Source: Marinomonas sp. IMCC 4694
GTDB taxonomy: Bacteria > Pseudomonadota > Gammaproteobacteria > Pseudomonadales > Marinomonadaceae
Length of the DNA: 64,000 nt
Direction: 5' to 3'
Assembly: GCF_008122525.1 (NCBI RefSeq)
Contig: NZ_VSRV01000001.1
Coordinates: 3,100,001-3,164,000 of the forward strand
Shown: piece by piece, positions 24,841 to 34,551 of the stretch
Position numbering within the stretch: the first letter of the stretch is position 1
Layout of the letters: each line of letters starts with the position of its first letter
Notes under the pieces: generated by a model
What the model was told of the DNA's origin: nothing
The model's database searches: none
What the model saw: only the letters and a program-made list of their open reading frames with translations
Made by a program: the position numbers and the translations under genes

Positions 24841-26601
24841 TTAATGGCTATCTTTTGGTACCGCAGCGCCTCGACAACCTTTTAGGAAATCAAAATCGGC
24901 ACCGGTATCGGCACCCTGTACGTGGTCATGGAATAATTTGATGTAACCACTTTTTGGTGGTTCCAAATGACTTTTCCAGTTCGCTAAACGTGTTGCCATT
25001 TCTTCATCAGAAATATCTACATGCAAGCGACGGTTTTCCACGTCTAATTCAATCATGTCGCCATTTTGAACAATGGCTAGTGGCCCACCAGCAGCCGCTT
25101 CGGGCGTAGTATGCAAAACCACAGTGCCATACGCCGTTCCCGACATACGTGCATCGGAAATGCGCACCATGTCTTTAATGCCTTTGCGCAACACTTTTGG
25201 TGGTAAGCCCATGTTGCCAACCTCAGCCATACCTGGATAACCTTTTGGCCCACAGTTTTTTAGTACCATGACGCAGTTTTCATCGATATCCAAGGCTTCA
25301 TCATTGATCTTCGCTTTGTAGTCATCAATGTCTTCGAATACCACAGCACGGCCACGGTGCTGCAATAAATGCGCTGACGCAGCAGACGGTTTCAGTACCG
25401 CACCTTGTGGCGCAAGGTTACCTTTTAATACAACAATACCGCCTTTTTGTGTCAGTGCTTTTTCCACTGGCAAAATGACGTCAGGGTTCCAATTACGAAC
25501 CTCTTTTACTTCTTCCCAAATGGATTCACCAGACACGGTAATAGCGTTTTTATGCAGTTTGCCAGCTTCTGCCAAATGCTTAATTACCACAGGCAAACCG
25601 CCTGCGTAGAAGAACTCTTCCATCAAGTATTTGCCCGACGGCATTAGGTTCACAATAGTGGCAATTTCTTGGCCCAACTTATCCCAATCGTCTAGGCTTA
25701 AATCCACACCAACACGACCAGCAATGGCCAATAAGTGAATCACGGCATTGGTGGAGCCACCAATTGCGCCATTCACACGAATCGCATTTTCAAACGCTTG
25801 GCGAGTCAAAATATCAGACGGTTTCAGGTCGTCTTTCACCATATCAACGATACGACGACCAGTTAGATGCGCCATAACTCGACGACGGCTATCTACTGCA
25901 GGAATCGCGGCGTTACCAGATAACGCCATGCCTAAAGCCTCCGCCATAGACGCCATGGTGCTGGCGGTGCCCATGGTGTTACAAGAACCCGCAGAGCGAG
26001 ACATAGACTGCTCGGCTTCGAGGAAGTCTTCTTGCGTCATCTTGCCAGCTTTAATGTCTTCCGACATTTGCCACAAGGCTGTGCCGGAGCCCACACGCTC
26101 GCCTCTGAAGTAGCCATTCAACATTGGGCCACCAGATACGACAATCGATGGAATATCGACACTACACGCGCCCATAAGCAGCGCTGGAGTAGTTTTGTCA
26201 CAACCCGCCAACAAGACAACACCGTCGAGCGGATTAGCACGCAAGGCTTCTTCCACGTCCATTGCTGCCATGTTGCGATACATCATAGCGGTTGGGCGAA
26301 GTGAGCTTTCACCCACAGAAAACACAGGAAATTCCAGTGGCAAACCACCCGCTTCATAAATACCGTGCTTCACTCGATCAGCTAGATCGCGAAGATGGGC
26401 GTTACACGGTGTTAGCTGCGACCACGTATTACAAATACCAATTACTGGACGGCCATCAAACAAGTCTGCTGGTAAGCCTTGGTTTTTCATCCAGCTGCGG
26501 TGGTAAATATGATCACGCGATGTTCCACCAAACCATTCCGTTGAACGTAATTTACGCGGCCATGTTTTTGGTACGAACGTGCTATTCTTAGAATCACTCA
26601 T
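24841..26601 (-). CDS. Sugar-acid dehydratase of the IlvD/Edd family (arabonate/xylonate type)
   Basis: A 586-residue Fe-S dehydratase. Cluster-binding cysteines are visible in GICNTWSQLTPCN, LLAGCDKTTP and RSAGSCNTMGTAST. The N-terminus (TEWFGGTSRDHIYHRSWMKNQG) and overall length put it with the L-arabonate/D-xylonate dehydratases rather than IlvD itself. It would turn a pentonate into 2-keto-3-deoxy-pentonate. The start at 26599-26601 overlaps the upstream SDR gene by 4 nt (ATGA) and has GGAGG six bases upstream; a TTG two codons earlier sits on that ribosome site and is rejected. Confidence 0.9.
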   Translation of the reverse strand: MSDSKNSTFVPKTWPRKLRSTEWFGGTSRDHIYHRSWMKNQGLPADLFDGRPVIGICNTWSQLTPCNAHLRDLADRVKHGIYEAGGLPLEFPVFSVGESSLRPTAMMYRNMAAMDVEEALRANPLDGVVLLAGCDKTTPALLMGACSVDIPSIVVSGGPMLNGYFRGERVGSGTALWQMSEDIKAGKMTQEDFLEAEQSMSRSAGSCNTMGTASTMASMAEALGMALSGNAAIPAVDSRRRVMAHLTGRRIVDMVKDDLKPSDILTRQAFENAIRVNGAIGGSTNAVIHLLAIAGRVGVDLSLDDWDKLGQEIATIVNLMPSGKYLMEEFFYAGGLPVVIKHLAEAGKLHKNAITVSGESIWEEVKEVRNWNPDVILPVEKALTQKGGIVVLKGNLAPQGAVLKPSAASAHLLQHRGRAVVFEDIDDYKAKINDEALDIDENCVMVLKNCGPKGYPGMAEVGNMGLPPKVLRKGIKDMVRISDARMSGTAYGTVVLHTTPEAAAGGPLAIVQNGDMIELDVENRRLHVDISDEEMATRLANWKSHLEPPKSGYIKLFHDHVQGADTGADFDFLKGCRGAAVPKDSH

Positions 26602-27368
26602 ACCCAACCTCCATCAACAATAAAGTTCTGCGCCGAGCACATGGCCGCCGCATCGGACCCTAAAAACAACGCCATATTGGCGATGTGTTCGGGAAGCACT
26701 TTGCCAGCTAGGCATTGGCTTTGTTTAATCTTTTCTTCTGCCGCATCATCAACCCACATGCGCAGCTGTTTTTCTGTCATCACCCAACCCGGCACCAAAG
26801 TATTCACTCGAATACCTGCACCACCTAAATCACGGGCAAGAGAGCGAGTTAAACCATGGGTCGCGGCTTTGCTCGTACCATAAGTTGGGTAACCCGCTGT
26901 CGACATCATCCAGCCCACAGAACCAAAATTGATAATCGAGCCGCCACCCAGTTTGCGCATCATTGGCGCGACAGCTTGCGCGGCGAACATCGCGTGTTTG
27001 ATGTTCACGCCAACCAATTCGTCGAAGCGTTCTTCGGTTAACGACTCCAAGGAATGACGCACGTCGTTGGCGGCGTTGTTCAGCAACACACTAATCGGGC
27101 CGAAGGCTTCGGCCGCGTCACGGATCTTGCTTTGATAGTCTTTGATGTTGGTAATATCGCAAACGTCAAAACGCACCTCGTAGCCGTCTTTAGTAAGGCG
27201 TTTCGCCAGCTTATTGCCCGCCACTTCATCCAAATCCACAAAGGCGGTTTTCGCTCCTTGCTTGGCGTAGGCTTCCACGATGGCGGCACCAATTCCGGTT
27301 GCGCCACCAGAAATGAACACTGAACGGCCGTTTAAATCTGGGTAAATGGCGCTATTTGTCTTATTCAT
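26598..27368 (-). CDS. SDR-family sugar dehydrogenase (XylB-like)
   Basis: A 256-residue classical short-chain dehydrogenase. Cofactor motif SGGATGIG (residues about 20-27), NNAAN, and the catalytic Ser/Tyr/Lys in NFGSVGW and YPTYGTSKAA are present. It resembles the Caulobacter xylose dehydrogenase XylB (start SAIYP, DVRH after the NNA motif, and the late QCLxGKxxPE block). It would oxidise an aldopentose, D-xylose or L-arabinose, or galactose, to the lactone. It overlaps both neighbours by 4 nt (ATGA), showing tight coupling with the FAH-family gene and the dehydratase. Confidence 0.87.
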   Translation of the reverse strand: MNKTNSAIYPDLNGRSVFISGGATGIGAAIVEAYAKQGAKTAFVDLDEVAGNKLAKRLTKDGYEVRFDVCDITNIKDYQSKIRDAAEAFGPISVLLNNAANDVRHSLESLTEERFDELVGVNIKHAMFAAQAVAPMMRKLGGGSIINFGSVGWMMSTAGYPTYGTSKAATHGLTRSLARDLGGAGIRVNTLVPGWVMTEKQLRMWVDDAAEEKIKQSQCLAGKVLPEHIANMALFLGSDAAAMCSAQNFIVDGGWV

Positions 27369-28345
27369 AGCGGCACTACCTCGGTATTAAGTTCATCCGC
27401 TTTTGCCAACGCATTGCGTAATGGCAAACCAAAGGTGGGTGAAGATATTTCAAAGACATCGCCTTCTTGTGCTTGAATGCCATCCGCAAACGACAAGGTC
27501 GCTGTACCAAACATGTGCACATGCAAATCGCCCGGTTGACGAAAGATCGAGTATTTAAAATGATGATGTTCTAAATTCTTAAAGGTATGCGACATATTGT
27601 CTTCACCTGATACAAAACCTTTCTCCCAAAGCGTGGTTTCGCCACGCTCAATGCGCGAATGACCTTCAATGTGCATTGGCAATTCCCCCACCAGCAATTC
27701 AGGGCCGAACGTCGCCGGACGCAATTTTGAATGAGCCAAGTACAAGTAGTTCTGGCGCTCTGTAATGTGATCGGAGAATTCATTCGCCAAGGTATACCCA
27801 AGACGATGCACTTTGCCGTCATCACCAACCAAGTAAAAACCAGCAATTTCTGGCTCTTCACCGCCATCTAATGCAAAAGACGGTGAAGGCAGAGCATCAC
27901 CCGGCGCAACCACGCCTGCACCATTGCCTTTATAAAACCATTCTGGCTGAACGCCTTCTTCACCGTCTTTCGGCTTACCGCCTTCAACACCCATTTGGAA
28001 GATCTTCATCGAATCCGTCAACTCTTCGCTTTTTGCATGCATAGCATTACGTGTCGAAGCTGAACCTAAATGGGTCAAACCCGTTCCAGTCAAATACATG
28101 TGCGCTGGATCTGGATGACGTACAGGACAATCTAATTGGTTTTTGTTAGCTAAGTCAGACAAATTCACCGACTCACCTAAACCATGTTTTTCAATAATAG
28201 ACTTCAGCGGCACGCCATTTTTAACCGCCTCTTTGGCGAGCTCATAAACACTCGACGCGTGCAGAACAAGGTGTGCCGTACTGTCATTCGAAAGCCCTTC
28301 ACGACAGACCACACCACCTTGTTTAATTTGAGATAAAAACAACAT
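27365..28345 (-). CDS. gguC: FAH-family protein GguC/AraD1/XylX-like
   Basis: A 326-residue fumarylacetoacetate hydrolase-family protein. Its N-terminus LSQIKQGG, the YLTGTGLTHLGSASTRNAMH stretch, EPEIAGFYLVGDDG and LLVGELP fit GguC of Agrobacterium, encoded after chvE-gguA-gguB there as it is here. The related XylX of Caulobacter is a 2-keto-3-deoxy-xylonate dehydratase, so this protein most likely removes water from the keto-deoxy-pentonate made by the IlvD-type dehydratase. The reaction is inferred; the gene name reflects operon order and similarity as remembered. Confidence 0.82.
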   Translation of the reverse strand: MLFLSQIKQGGVVCREGLSNDSTAHLVLHASSVYELAKEAVKNGVPLKSIIEKHGLGESVNLSDLANKNQLDCPVRHPDPAHMYLTGTGLTHLGSASTRNAMHAKSEELTDSMKIFQMGVEGGKPKDGEEGVQPEWFYKGNGAGVVAPGDALPSPSFALDGGEEPEIAGFYLVGDDGKVHRLGYTLANEFSDHITERQNYLYLAHSKLRPATFGPELLVGELPMHIEGHSRIERGETTLWEKGFVSGEDNMSHTFKNLEHHHFKYSIFRQPGDLHVHMFGTATLSFADGIQAQEGDVFEISSPTFGLPLRNALAKADELNTEVVPL

Positions 28346-28368
28346 AAATCACTCCTTAACCCGCGTTC

Positions 28369-29568
28369 TTAGCGCGCTTTTTGTTTGTTGTAGACGTCGA
28401 AGATAACCGCTGCAAGCAAGACCAAACCTTTGATAACTTGCTGCCAATCAATCCCAATACCTAAAATCGACATCCCGTTGTTCATTACACCCATGATGAA
28501 GGCACCAATCACCGCACCGATGATTTTACCCACGCCACCTGTCATGGAAGCCCCACCGATAAAGACGGCAGCAATAACATCTAACTCCATGCCAAAACCG
28601 GCTTTCGGCGTGGCCGTATTCAGACGTGCCGCGAAGATCAAGCCTGCCAACGCTGCTAACATGCCCATATTAGCGAAGGTCAAAAAGGTCAAACGCTCAG
28701 TATTGATCCCCGACAATTTGGCCGCTTTCTCATTACCCCCCAAAGCATAAATACGACGACCAATGGTGGTGCTATTAGTCAAGAAGGTATAAATCGCAAT
28801 CAGTACAGCCATCGACATGAGTACATTCGGCAAGCCACGGTAAGTGCTTAATAAGTAAGACAAATAGATGATCGCAGCAGCAATTAATATGTTCTTAACG
28901 ATAAAGAAAGAAAAAGGTTCATCTTGAATACCGTATTTCAGCGCACGAGAACGAGTACGTGCCGCCAAGAACAAGATTGCACTCGCCGCTAAGATACCCA
29001 GTACAAGCGCTGTAACATTCGGGCGACCAACGCCAAACACATCAGGAATAAAGCCGGTACTTAATAGCTGGAAGCTTTTCGGGAAAGGCCCAACAGACTG
29101 ACCTTCAAGCAATGCCAAGGTCAAACCACGGAACACTAACATCCCCGCCAAGGTGACGATAAAGGCAGGTATTTTCCAGTAAGCAATCCAGTAGCCTTGC
29201 AAACCACCGATAATCAAACCAACGATCAAACACACAGGCACTACAATGATGGTTGGCAAATCATAGTTCACCGCCATGACTGCCGCTAAAGCGCCGATAA
29301 AACCAGCTACCGAACCGACCGATAAATCGATATGACCCGCGACAATAACCAGCAACATGCCAATCGCCATGATGATGATGTAGCTGTTTTGTAAGAATAA
29401 GTTGGTTAAGTTAACCGGACGCATCAGAGTGCCATCAGTCAAAAACTGAAACATTGCCATGATGACGACCAACGCTATTAGCATGCCGTAATCACGCATA
29501 TGCGATTTCAAGTAGCTGGTAACAGAAGGTGCAGATTGCACCACTGTAGAGGTGTCTTTTGTTGTCAT
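28369..29568 (-). CDS. gguB: Multiple-monosaccharide ABC transporter permease
   Basis: A 399-residue permease of the ribose/xylose (BPD_transp_2) type with about ten TM segments. The blocks AGHIDLSVGSVAGFIGALAAV, FIVTLAGMLVFRGLTLALLEGQ, IYALGGNEKAAKLSGIN and AAVFIGGASMTGGVGKIIG are diagnostic of XylH/GguB/MmsB proteins; a longer middle than RbsC is typical of GguB. It sits between gguA and gguC, with a GGAG ribosome site before the ATG. It forms the channel for sugars delivered by ChvE. Confidence 0.93.
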   Translation of the reverse strand: MTTKDTSTVVQSAPSVTSYLKSHMRDYGMLIALVVIMAMFQFLTDGTLMRPVNLTNLFLQNSYIIIMAIGMLLVIVAGHIDLSVGSVAGFIGALAAVMAVNYDLPTIIVVPVCLIVGLIIGGLQGYWIAYWKIPAFIVTLAGMLVFRGLTLALLEGQSVGPFPKSFQLLSTGFIPDVFGVGRPNVTALVLGILAASAILFLAARTRSRALKYGIQDEPFSFFIVKNILIAAAIIYLSYLLSTYRGLPNVLMSMAVLIAIYTFLTNSTTIGRRIYALGGNEKAAKLSGINTERLTFLTFANMGMLAALAGLIFAARLNTATPKAGFGMELDVIAAVFIGGASMTGGVGKIIGAVIGAFIMGVMNNGMSILGIGIDWQQVIKGLVLLAAVIFDVYNKQKAR

Positions 29569-29614
29569 TATTATTACTCCGCTATTATTCTTCTCGCCGT
29601 TATTATTGCTATCG

Positions 29615-31153
29615 CTAGGCTTTCACAATCATCGACATGATTTTTTCTTGGCTCGCATTCGCTTTGTCTAACTCACCAACAAAACGGCCTTCGTTCATCA
29701 CGTAAATACGATCACACATGCCAAGTAACTCCGGCATCTCTGAAGAAATCATCACCACGCCTTTGCCATCGTCGGCAAGTTCATTGATGATGCTGTAAAT
29801 TTCAAACTTGGCACCCACATCAATACCGCGAGTTGGCTCATCTAGAATCAGCACGTCTGGCTGTGAATACAGCCATTTACTCAACACCACTTTTTGTTGA
29901 TTACCACCAGATAAGTTCATCACTTTCTGGAACACACTTGGTGTACGAATATTAAGAGCTTTGCGATAATCTTCAGACACTTGGCGCTCAATGTTTTCAT
30001 CAATCACACCATTTGAAGACACACGATCTAGGTTTGCTAATGTGGTGTTGGTTTGAATAGTCTCTTCAAGAATCAAACCCAATTCTTTGCGGTCTTCCGT
30101 TACGTACGCTAAACCGCTTTTAATAGCTTTTGGCACTGTCGATAAATCGGCGAGTTCGCCACGTAAACGGACTTCGCCTTGTATGTTTTTACCGTAACTC
30201 TGTCCAAACAGGCTCATTGCCAATTCCGTGCGACCAGACCCCATCAAACCCGCAATACCGACAATTTCGCCTGCATGCACATTGAAGGCGATGTCATGAA
30301 TTACTTGACGATCAACCGCATCTGGGTGCCATACATTCCAAGCATTCACTTCCAATAGTGTTTTGCCTAAGTGACCTTCTTCGGTCGGGTTCTTTCTTGC
30401 TGGGTAACGGTGTGCCATATCGCGGCCAACCATGTCGCGAATGATGTCCTCTTCACTGATACTTTGCGCATGACAATCCAATGTCGATACAGAGGCACCA
30501 TCACGAATAACGGTAATGCTGTCTGCCACACGGCTGATTTCATTTAGCTTGTGAGTAATCAAGATGGAGGAAATGCCTTGGGCTTTAAATTCCAACAATA
30601 GATCAAGCAGCTTAGCACTGTCGTTCTCTTGCAACGCAGCCGTTGGCTCATCCAGAATCAATAACTTCACATCTTTGGCAAGGGCTTTGGCAATCTCAAC
30701 AAGTTGCTGCTTACCTACGCCTAATTGACCGACCAAAGTGGAAGGAGACTCTTTTAAACCTACCTTTGCTAACAGCTCTTGCGTACGAGAATAGGTTTTT
30801 GGCCAATTAATCACGCCACCTTCAACATTCTCGTTGCCTAAAAATAGATTCTCAGCGATGGATAGAAGCGGCACTAACGCCAGCTCTTGGTGAATAATAA
30901 TGATGCCTTTTTCTTCGCTGTCAGTGATACCTGAAAACGCCACGGTTTCATCATTAAAAAGAATATCGCCATCGTAACTTCCATGTGGATAAACCCCACT
31001 CAGCACTTTCATGAGAGTCGATTTACCCGCGCCATTTTCACCCACTAAGGCATGGATCTCGCCAGCACGAACTTTCAGGTTCACAGCGTCGAGGGCTTTT
31101 ACTCCAGGAAACGTCTTGGTAATGCTGCGCATTTCCAAAATAATATTTTCCAT
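29615..31153 (-). CDS. gguA: Multiple-monosaccharide ABC transporter ATP-binding protein
   Basis: A 512-residue tandem ATPase. The first domain has a standard Walker A GENGAGKST, signature-region LGVGKQQLVEIAKAL and Walker B LLILDEPTAAL; the second has the altered P-loop GLMGSGRTE, LSGGNQQKVVLSKWL and VLILDEPTRGIDVG. This arrangement is that of sugar importers such as RbsA, MglA and GguA. ATG at 31151-31153 (MENIILEMRSITKTFPG) matches the usual family start; an ATG four codons earlier is possible. Second gene of the chvE operon. Confidence 0.94.
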   Translation of the reverse strand: MENIILEMRSITKTFPGVKALDAVNLKVRAGEIHALVGENGAGKSTLMKVLSGVYPHGSYDGDILFNDETVAFSGITDSEEKGIIIIHQELALVPLLSIAENLFLGNENVEGGVINWPKTYSRTQELLAKVGLKESPSTLVGQLGVGKQQLVEIAKALAKDVKLLILDEPTAALQENDSAKLLDLLLEFKAQGISSILITHKLNEISRVADSITVIRDGASVSTLDCHAQSISEEDIIRDMVGRDMAHRYPARKNPTEEGHLGKTLLEVNAWNVWHPDAVDRQVIHDIAFNVHAGEIVGIAGLMGSGRTELAMSLFGQSYGKNIQGEVRLRGELADLSTVPKAIKSGLAYVTEDRKELGLILEETIQTNTTLANLDRVSSNGVIDENIERQVSEDYRKALNIRTPSVFQKVMNLSGGNQQKVVLSKWLYSQPDVLILDEPTRGIDVGAKFEIYSIINELADDGKGVVMISSEMPELLGMCDRIYVMNEGRFVGELDKANASQEKIMSMIVKA

Positions 31154-31252
31154 AAAACATCCCATTAGCGAGCGCGTCCTGACCGTATTGATTCACGATC
31201 AATAACGCACTCGCTGATTTATTATTGTTGAATTAGGATACTAATCGTGCGC

Positions 31253-32314
31253 TTATTCGACCTGAGACTTCGTATAGTAGCCACTACCCAATAGCACATC
31301 TTGCCAATTGGATTTGTCTACTGTTACTGGCTCAAGCAAATAGCTAGGAATTACCTTGATACCATTGTCGTAAGTTGTCGTGTCATTGATTTGAGGCTTC
31401 GCATCATTTAACACCGCTTGCACCATGCCAACAGTCACATTGGCTAACTCACGAGTATCTTTGAAAACAGTAGAATACTGCTCACCGGAAATAATGGATT
31501 TCACTGATTGCACTTCCGCATCCTGACCAGTAACAATTGGCATTTTTAGATTGCCAGAACCGTAACCGACACCTTTAAGGGATGACAGAATACCGATAGA
31601 AATACCGTCATATGGTGACAATACACCATCTACACGTTTGGTTGTGTAATGGGCAGACAGTAAGTTATCCATACGCGCTTGAGCAGTTGCACCGTCCCAA
31701 CGTAGTGTACCGACTGTATCCATGCCCATTTGACCTGAGACAATATTCACTTTGCCAGAATCAATCATTGGCTGAAGTACAGACATGGCGCCGTTATAGA
31801 AGAAATAAGCATTGTTATCGTCAGGAGAGCCGCCGAACAATTCAACGTTGTAAGGACCTTTTCCGCGTTTTTCCATGCCACTCACCAATGACTTAGCCTG
31901 CAACACGCCCACTTTGAAATTATCAAATGTCGCGTAGTAGCTCACATATGGGCTGTTCTTAATTAAACGGTCATAAGAGATAACTTTAATACCGGCAGCA
32001 TCCGCGTTTTCCAGTGCATTAGATAAGGTCGTTCCATCAATCGCAGCAATGACAAGCACGTCAACGCCTTTTACGATCATATTTTCAATTTGAGAGAGTT
32101 GGTTAGGAATTTCATCTTCGGCGTATTGCAGATCGACTTTGTAACCCGCATCTTTGAAGAGTTGCACCATGGAATCACCATCTGTGATCCAACGAGCGGA
32201 AGACTTAGTTGGCATGGCAATACCGACATAACCCTCAGCAGCCAAGGCGCTCGCAGAGCTCAGTGCAGTGGCACCCAGTACTAAACCAGCAATGGCATTT
32301 TTTAGATAGTTCAT
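31253..32314 (-). CDS. chvE: Periplasmic multiple-sugar-binding protein
   Basis: A 353-residue periplasmic protein with a clear signal peptide (MNYLKNAIAGLVLGATALSS..., cleavage after ALA near residue 25). The mature part begins GYVGIAMPTKSSARWITDG, as ChvE does, and includes VLVIAAIDGTTLSNALENA, ISYDRLIKNSPYVSYYATFDN and VTGQDAEVQSVKSI. ChvE-type proteins bind arabinose, galactose, glucose, xylose and fucose. It is the first gene of the operon, in front of gguA-gguB-gguC, with a strong AGGAG ribosome site, and its upstream region carries the candidate regulator sites. Confidence 0.94.
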   Translation of the reverse strand: MNYLKNAIAGLVLGATALSSASALAAEGYVGIAMPTKSSARWITDGDSMVQLFKDAGYKVDLQYAEDEIPNQLSQIENMIVKGVDVLVIAAIDGTTLSNALENADAAGIKVISYDRLIKNSPYVSYYATFDNFKVGVLQAKSLVSGMEKRGKGPYNVELFGGSPDDNNAYFFYNGAMSVLQPMIDSGKVNIVSGQMGMDTVGTLRWDGATAQARMDNLLSAHYTTKRVDGVLSPYDGISIGILSSLKGVGYGSGNLKMPIVTGQDAEVQSVKSIISGEQYSTVFKDTRELANVTVGMVQAVLNDAKPQINDTTTYDNGIKVIPSYLLEPVTVDKSNWQDVLLGSGYYTKSQVE

Positions 32315-32437
32315 TAGCTTCTCCTGTTACAGTCAAGGCAAGTCCCATGAAGGAACAAGTTTCAGTGACCGTAGATTTTTTATGATTATTTTTTTTAGCC
32401 AATCAGGTCTTGAAAACCTGTTATGCATAGTAGGAAA

Positions 32438-32484
32438 AATGGACATACCATTCAAATAGAATAAATGCTGTACTGCATACCATT
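32438..32484 (-). promoter_or_regulatory. Candidate LysR/GbpR site upstream of chvE
   Basis: The dyad AATGG-ACATA-CCATT (32438-32452) is followed 24 bases later by another ATACCATT (32477-32484), about 120-170 nt upstream of the chvE start. A dyad plus half-site suits a LysR-type activator; assignment to the GbpR-like protein is inference. Confidence 0.4.
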
Positions 32485-32607
32485 TTTGATATGAGACATA
32501 ATTGCATGAGAAGTGTTAAGTCGCAACATTACGTGCTGCGTGACAAGAGCAAATTTCGTATGATAAAACGCCTCCCCTTTACCCACGCTATAAATTAGAA
32601 GGAATCT

Positions 32608-34191
32608 ATGGAATTCATTTGGATCTTATTCGCATTCGTCTGCGGACTGGCCGTCAAGATGATCAATTTACCGCCATTAATTGGTTTCTTGTTGGCTGGT
32701 TTTTTACTTAACTATGCAGGCTTAGAGCCAAGCAGCACATTAGACTCCCTCGCCAATATTGGTATCACCCTGATGCTGTTCAGCATCGGTTTGAAACTGC
32801 ATGTAAAAGACTTACTGAAACGTGAAGTCTGGGCGTCAACGTTAAGCCACATGGGAATAAGCACGCTCGTTTTTGCGGGTATTGCCCTTGTTCTAGGCAC
32901 ATTAAGCCTGCCTTATTTTGGTGTGTTGGATTTCAAAACCGCGGCCTTACTTGGCTTCGCGCTGAGTTTTTCCAGCACGGTTTGTGTGATGAAATTGCTC
33001 GAAGAAAGCAGTGAACTTAAAACACGCCACGGCCAACTATCGCTCGGCATACTGGTCATGCAAGATATCGTCGCGGTGATTTTCCTTGTTGCGGCAACGG
33101 GTAAAGTGCCATCTATTTGGGCACTCGGATTGTTTGGTTTATTGCTCATTCGCCCCATCATCAATAAAGTCGTGGACAAAGCCGGACACGGTGAAATGCT
33201 GCCATTAACAGGTCTTTTCCTTGCGCTTGGCGGTTATGAGCTGTTTTATCTTGTCGGCGTAAAGGGGGATTTAGGCGCACTGATCTTTGGTATTTTATTG
33301 GCGTCCCACTCTAAAGCCGCCGAAATGAATAAGTCGTTGATGAACTTTAAAGACTTGTTCTTAATCGGCTTTTTCTTATCCATCGGTTTCACTGCATTGC
33401 CCACGCTCAGCATGATCGGCATCAGTTTGATCGTCACCCTTGTGATTTTGGCCAAATTCGCACTGTTCTTCGTGCTGTTAACCAAAATGAAACTTCGTGG
33501 ACGAACGTCGTTTTTATCCTCTATGATTCTGTCCAACTACAGCGAATTCGGTCTTATCGTCGTGGCGCTGAGCGTGGCTAATGGCTGGTTAGAAAAAGAA
33601 TGGCTGGTTGTTTTGGCTCTCGCCGTGTCGTTCTCTTTTGTTATTACCAGCGTGCTGTATCGCAATGTGCATCGCATGTACCGTAAAAACAAAGACGTGA
33701 TTCGCCGTTTTGAAAGCGCTGATTGCCTTCCGGAAGATCGTTTCGTGCAACCGGTCAACAGCGATATTTTGGTGGTCGGATTGGGTCGAGTTGGACGCGG
33801 GGCATTCGAGTCGTTGAAAGGGTTTGTGGGCGATACTGTTGCCGGTATGGATGCCGATCGTAATCGTATAAACCAAATGCAAGCCGACCAAGAAAACGTC
33901 TTTTACGGCGACGGTGAAGATGCCGACCTATGGGAACGCTTAGACACCTCCAGAATCGAACTGGTTTTGTTGGCTTTGCCAGCGGCAGAAGATACTACTA
34001 ATGTCGCCATACAGCTGCGTAAAGCCAATTACACAGGTCAAATCGCTGCCATTGCGCGTTATCAAGATGAAAGGGAAATCCTCATCAATAGCGGCATAGA
34101 CAACGTCTTCAACTTCTATACAGAAGCAGGTACAGGCTTTGCGGAAGAGAGTTTGGCACTGATTCGACCAACCGAAAAAGCCGTAATATAA
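32608..34191 (+). CDS. Kef-type monovalent cation:proton antiporter with TrkA-N domain
   Basis: A 527-residue protein: about twelve membrane segments (residues 1-355) of the CPA2 antiporter family, with ANIGITLMLFSIGL, FSSTVCVMKLLEE and VGVKGDLGALIFGILLASHSK, then a cytoplasmic NAD-binding TrkA-N domain starting ILVVGLGRVGRGAFESL (about 385-500). The family includes KefB/KefC potassium efflux and YbaL-type proteins; this one lacks the long C-terminal tail of KefC. It stands alone, divergent from the sugar operon, and ends in a strong terminator. Which ion it moves cannot be read from the sequence. Confidence 0.9.
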   Translation: MEFIWILFAFVCGLAVKMINLPPLIGFLLAGFLLNYAGLEPSSTLDSLANIGITLMLFSIGLKLHVKDLLKREVWASTLSHMGISTLVFAGIALVLGTLSLPYFGVLDFKTAALLGFALSFSSTVCVMKLLEESSELKTRHGQLSLGILVMQDIVAVIFLVAATGKVPSIWALGLFGLLLIRPIINKVVDKAGHGEMLPLTGLFLALGGYELFYLVGVKGDLGALIFGILLASHSKAAEMNKSLMNFKDLFLIGFFLSIGFTALPTLSMIGISLIVTLVILAKFALFFVLLTKMKLRGRTSFLSSMILSNYSEFGLIVVALSVANGWLEKEWLVVLALAVSFSFVITSVLYRNVHRMYRKNKDVIRRFESADCLPEDRFVQPVNSDILVVGLGRVGRGAFESLKGFVGDTVAGMDADRNRINQMQADQENVFYGDGEDADLWERLDTSRIELVLLALPAAEDTTNVAIQLRKANYTGQIAAIARYQDEREILINSGIDNVFNFYTEAGTGFAEESLALIRPTEKAVI

Positions 34192-34214
34192 ACATTTGGC
34201 CACAATAACAAGGT

Positions 34215-34250
34215 AAAAACGCCGTGCGGCTCAAACAACACGGCGTTTTT
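34215..34250. terminator. Bidirectional terminator after the Kef-type gene
   Basis: A perfect 12-bp stem AAAAACGCCGTG (34215-34226) / CACGGCGTTTTT (34239-34250) with a 12-nt loop, between convergent genes. Confidence 0.93.
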
Positions 34251-34256
34251 AAATGT

Positions 34257-34430
34257 CTATACTTTCGCTTTCATTTCATCCAATTTGACTTTGACACTTT
34301 CGGCTTGTTCGGTCAGTTCTGAATACAACCTGATGTCGCCGCCGCGTTGGGCTTGCATGGCTTTTTCCAGTAGCTCGCCATATTCTTTGTCGAGTTTTTT
34401 GATTGGGTCGGACTTTAAAAATGAAAACAT
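34257..34430 (-). CDS. Small DUF6435-type protein
   Basis: A 57-residue protein, MFSFLKSDPIKKLDKEYG..., highly charged and helical, with the pattern LLEKAMQAQRGGDI and YSELTEQAE that I recognise from the small DUF6435 family of marine gammaproteobacteria. No function is known. The start has an AGGTTG ribosome site, the gene ends next to a bidirectional terminator, and the codon usage looks coding. It lies alone between the Kef-type antiporter and the gltBD terminator. Confidence 0.8.
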   Translation of the reverse strand: MFSFLKSDPIKKLDKEYGELLEKAMQAQRGGDIRLYSELTEQAESVKVKLDEMKAKV

Positions 34431-34490
34431 AATCAACCTGCTGTTTATTCGTGTTGGTATTGATACGGTGACACGCTGCTTTTAGATGAC

Positions 34491-34524
34491 AAAAAAACGC
34501 CAATCAGATCACTCTGTTGGCGTT
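34491..34524 (-). terminator. Terminator of gltBD
   Basis: AACGCCAA/TTGGCGTT stem with a 13-nt loop and a T7 run on the minus strand, about 30 nt after the gltD stop. Confidence 0.88.
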
Positions 34525-34551
34525 CTTATATTTCAAAGACTACGAATTTTG

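Noticed and set aside
26602..26607. TTG start two codons before the dehydratase ATG
   Set aside because: It falls directly on the GGAGG ribosome site of the ATG at 26601.
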